Part shown: positions 61,051 through 64,000 of the stretch, in pieces
Position numbering within the stretch: the stretch's first letter is position 1
Layout: every line of letters begins with the position of its first letter
Assembly (NCBI GenBank): GCA_033557465.1
Contig: CM066048.1
Location: forward strand, 14,174,305-14,238,304
Reading direction: 5' to 3'
Origin: Ichthyophis bannanicus
Lineage: Eukaryota > Chordata > Amphibia > Gymnophiona > Ichthyophiidae
DNA: 64,000 nucleotides
Made by a program: the position numbers and the translations under genes
Notes under the pieces: generated by a model
Seen by the model: only the letters and a program-made list of their open reading frames with translations
What the model was told of the DNA's origin: nothing
The model's database searches: none

Positions 61051-61917
61051 TTAGGGCAGGGAGGAGCCGATTAGGCTTGGGGCCAGAACTCTGGTTGTGT
61101 TGGTCGCTTGGATCTTGATCTGTCGGAGTGAGAAAAAGGAGCGACATACTAGGAGTGAGATGTGCTCACGAAAAGAGAGGGCCGAGTCTAGGGTAACCCC
61201 GAGGTAGCAGAGGGAAGTGACCGTGGAGACCGAGGCCCCAGAGATGGAGGGGGCAAGAACAGAAATGGGGCCCCCGAAAGTAAACCAAATGGCAGAGGTC
61301 TTCATAGTGATAAGGTGCAGAAAATTAGATGAAAGCCAAAGAGCGACCATTGAGAGACAGGAGTTCAGCAGAGTGAGATCAGGGGCACTGGTGAGGTGTG
61401 CTGCAGAATCATAATGGCCGACAGGCCAGATCATTGAATCTGCCAAGTGAAAGGGGCTAAAAAGATGTTGAAAAGGAGAGGAGCAAATACCGAGCCTTGG
61501 GGGACACCACAGGTAAATGGGAGTGAAGTGGAGGAGGCGGAACCCGAAAAAAACAGAGAAAGACCAAGAGAACTGTAGAACTGTCCCAGATATACCTGCC
61601 GCGTGGAGACGTGAGAGAAGAGGAGTATAGTGATCGACTAGATCAAAGGCTGAAGACAGATCAACAGAGACAGCAATAGATATATCACCCCGGTCGTGGA
61701 AAGTGTGAGGCTCGTTAAAAAGTGCCAGCAGGATCGACTTTGTGCAGTGTCCAGATCTGAAGCCAGATTGACGAGGGTGCAGGTAGTGAATGGTGTCCAG
61801 ATGCTGGATGAGATGTGAGAAAACAAATTGCTCTAAAATCTTAGACAGAAAAGGGAGATTAGAAACAGGTCGATAGTGAGACAGAACAGAGGGATCAAGA
61901 GAGACTTTTTTTAGCAA
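61051..61917 (-). pseudogene. L2-type reverse transcriptase fragment
   Basis: This 288-residue frame has HYRPVSNLPFLSKILEQFVF, RQSGFRSGHCTKSILLALFN and SIAVSVDLSSAFDLVDHYTP (first Asp). The Asp-pair motif is corrupted (FHLADSMIWP where YADDTQ is expected), with frame disturbance before it. The continuation STVTSLCYLGVTLDSALSFR is typical. It is inactive. Confidence 0.82.
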
Positions 61918-62052
61918 TGGACGGACCAGAGTGAGGGCTCTAAGAGCCAGCTGAGGGAGTGGGGTCTGAATAGCATGTAGTTTTCCTTGCTGAAGAGAGG
62001 GATTTGGACAAAGTGGTTTCAGAGATAGAGGAGAATATAGACCAACTGTAGG

Positions 62053-62844
62053 TCAGAGGAGGGTGGGGAAAAAGGGGTTGGGGGAGAGTGTGGGAGGGCA
62101 GGCAGAGAAGGAGGAACGGAGGGACAGAGCCTTCCCCGCAAAGAAGGTGGCCAGCTGAGAAGGACTAGGAGGGGAATGTGAGGTAGAGTTGGTAGGAACC
62201 GGTGTGGACTGAGTGGTGGAGAGAGACTTCATGACCAAAAACAGTTTGCACGAAGAGTTGGCAGATGTAGAGATGAGCTGAGAATAGTAGAGTTGCTTAG
62301 CTTCTTGCACAAGGTGATGGTAGTGTTGGTGACAGAGACAAAAATGCTGGAAAGAGGTGGAGGAGGGGTATTTACGCCAAAGGCATTTAGCTCGTCGTAG
62401 ATAAGTGTGATTGAGATATAAGCCAGAGTGATACCATGGGGGCTTAGAGGGGGTATGGGGCAAGAGAGGGCGTAGAGGGGCGAGGTGATCAAGGGAGTCA
62501 GATAAAGATGAGTTCCAGATCCGTACCTGGTCATCGAAAGAGAGCTTGGAGAAATCCTGAGACAACAACTGATCAGAAGATGGACAATTTGCCAGAGTAG
62601 TCGAGGTAATATGGTGGGAAAGCCAAGGAGGATTCTGAGTGTCTGAGGATGGAAGGGTAGAGCATCGAAGGGAGACTGACAAGGAAAAGGAAATACAAAC
62701 ATGGTCAGTCCAGGGAAGGGGGCAGGAGGAGAGAGAGGAAAGGCCCAGGGAGGAGCTGGAGGGGTTCAGAAGGAGGTCAAGAGTATGTCCGGCAGCATGA
62801 GTTGGAAAGCAGACATGCTGCTGGAGAGCAAGGTCTTGGAGCAA
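62053..62844 (-). pseudogene. L2-type endonuclease C-terminal / linker fragment
   Basis: This open frame of 263 residues contains HAAGHTLDLLLNPSSSSLG and WTDHVCISFSLSV (the S/TDH catalytic block of APE-type nucleases), then KPPWYHSGLYLNHTYLRRAK and EAKQLYYSQLISTSANSSCK leading toward the RT. The N-terminal half of the nuclease is absent. Confidence 0.75.
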
Positions 62845-62895
62845 GGAAAGGAAAGACTTGTCCCAGGAAGAGGAAGGAGGGTCAAAATGGTGATC

Positions 62896-63484
62896 CAGTG
62901 AGCAGTCCTGGCTTTGGAGGCGGCAGGGGAAGCCTCAATATGGTTGCTGGGCAGGCGGAGGAGGTCCCAGGGCCTGACAGAGGGGTCTGCATTCCAGGGA
63001 CAGCCATGTTGCCAGTGGCCACGTGGTCAGTTCTGTGTGAAGTGTCTTCAACCTGGGTGTTCTTTTCCAGTCATCGCTTTGCTGAGGCAAGTTCCCTGGT
63101 TGCAGCAGCTGATGTGGAGTCCCGGAGATTGTACAGGGCATAGCTACATGAACGCCGGGCTCTAGATGACATCTGTGCACAGGAAGGGCTGTCCTCTACT
63201 CAGTGGGATTCCCTCAGGCATCGCACACACCAGTCTTGGGCATCAGAAGAATTCATCTTCTTCCCGCAGGGGCATTTTTGAATCCAGGTTTGTTCCTTTC
63301 TCTTTTGTCGTTGGTCATTTTCGAGATGGGAGGAGGGCTGAGAGTTCTATCCTTCTGGCTGGGTGGAAGAAACAAGACTGGGCAGGTAAGGTGGGCCAGG
63401 GGATAAGGGGCACTTGGCACATGCTCAGAAAGGCTTGACATCAGTAGGTGTGGATGACCCATCCTGCTTGTCCACGGAGAACTG
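62896..63484 (+). mobile_element. Unclassified segment ending in a DIRS-like terminal repeat
   Basis: The end GTGGATGACCCATCCTGCTT then GTCCACGGAGAACTG closely resembles the right repeat of DIRS copy 1 (GTGGCTGACTTATCCTGCTG then TCCACGGAGAACCCC). The rest has no recognisable coding. The outer tail is cut off by the following CR1 piece. Confidence 0.45.
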
Positions 63485-64000
63485 ATTGATTTCTGTGACT
63501 GGGTCTCTAGAGAATTATATGCAAAGTGTGCCCTGGACATAGCAAAGCCTTTGATACTATTCAGCATAGAAGGCTCAGGAATAAACTGGGCATTTGGGGA
63601 TGGGTCCTGAGGTGATGGAGTGGATTAGAAACAGCTAACATGAGAAATTACAGAGGGCCGTGAATAGAATTCACTCTGAGAAGAGAAAGATGATTGGTGA
63701 CGTAGGTCAGAGATTAGTCTCAGGACTGATTCTTTTCAATATCTCGCTGAATGATATTGCACAGGTGTTACAAGGAAAAATGTGTATTTTTCTGGATGAT
63801 GCTAAGGTTTGTAATATAACACACACACTGTAGGAAGTAGATGGAATGAGAAGTGATTTGTGGAAGCCAACTGTGCAGAAGAGGACCATGCTGGTTTTCA
63901 CATTTGGAAGCGTTCCTGGGTGTGTGGATGTGGTCATGTTTTCTTTAATCCACGTGAGTGATGGGGATATGAGCTCCTGGCTGTGGTTTTGGACTAGTTA
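63485..64000 (+). mobile_element. CR1-type LINE reverse-transcriptase fragment
   Basis: Decayed coding in several frames follows CR1 order: LIDFCDWVSREL, then ALDIAKPLILF-like text, then GLILFNISLNDIAQVLQGKM and a degenerate FLDDAKVCN active-site remnant. It parallels 7370-7760 and runs off the right edge. Confidence 0.7.

Larger units (their letters stand above)
61050..62895 (-). mobile_element. L2-type LINE, endonuclease C-terminus to RT (degenerate)
   Basis: Reading leftwards, 62844-62053 contains endonuclease C-terminal and linker coding (MLQDLALQQHVCFPTHAAGH, then TLDLLLNPSSSS) and 61917-61051 contains RT coding. It resembles the subfamily of 31-32 kb and 41 kb. The 3' end is missing at 61050, where the DIRS gag fragment begins. 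Confidence 0.82.

Overview
The window looks like repeat-rich, non-coding DNA from a large vertebrate nuclear genome. Nearly every recognisable open frame belongs to a transposable element, and I found no complete host gene. CR1 and L2-type LINEs, CORE/MIR-like tRNA SINEs, DIRS tyrosine-recombinase retrotransposons, hAT, Harbinger and mariner DNA elements and a probable Penelope-type fragment occur together. Abundant DIRS with CR1/L2 is typical of amphibians. A caecilian-like amphibian is my best guess, from family composition and general familiarity only, since no database was searched.

Layout. 1-1.7 kb: ORF1 of an L1/Tx1-type LINE (minus strand). 2-10 kb: decayed CR1 and L2 pieces, SINEs, a miniature DIRS, and a LINE copy carrying only ORF1 (4.7-6.1 kb). 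10-13.3 kb: an old, internally deleted DIRS. 14-20 kb: a hAT end, a CR1 endonuclease fragment, SINEs, and a largely open L2-like reverse transcriptase (17.74-20.05 kb). 20.4-23.4 kb: a 3.0 kb hAT-type element with 8-bp target duplications, containing a long palindrome, a G-rich minisatellite and a second nested hAT. 23.6-29.6 kb: a structurally complete DIRS (inverted terminal repeats, gag, RT/RNase H, tyrosine recombinase, internal complementary region) with a frameshift and a stop. 29.8-32.4 kb: CA repeats and LINE fragments. 32.8-38.8 kb: a second full-length DIRS whose RT/RNase H and recombinase frames are open and whose gag has stop codons. 39-47.5 kb: mostly old repeats, plus one possible host signal-peptide exon at 42628-42676. 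47.6-50.2 kb: a 5'-truncated but well preserved CR1. 50.6-57.7 kb: one mariner split by an L2-like LINE and by a 3.5 kb Harbinger-type element. 58.7-61 kb: a DIRS gag fragment interrupted by a 1.04 kb inverted-repeat insertion with a hammerhead-ribozyme-like motif. 61-64 kb: an L2-like LINE, a DIRS end and a CR1 fragment.

The DIRS elements work as units. Gag would package the RNA, RT/RNase H would copy it, the internal complementary region would template joining of the unequal termini into a circle, and the tyrosine recombinase would insert the circle without target duplication. The nesting gives relative ages: L2 and Harbinger are younger than the mariner, the Penelope-like insertion is younger than the DIRS gag, and the hAT is younger than the SINE it splits. 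All family calls come from reading motifs, and boundaries of old fragments are accurate only to tens of bases.
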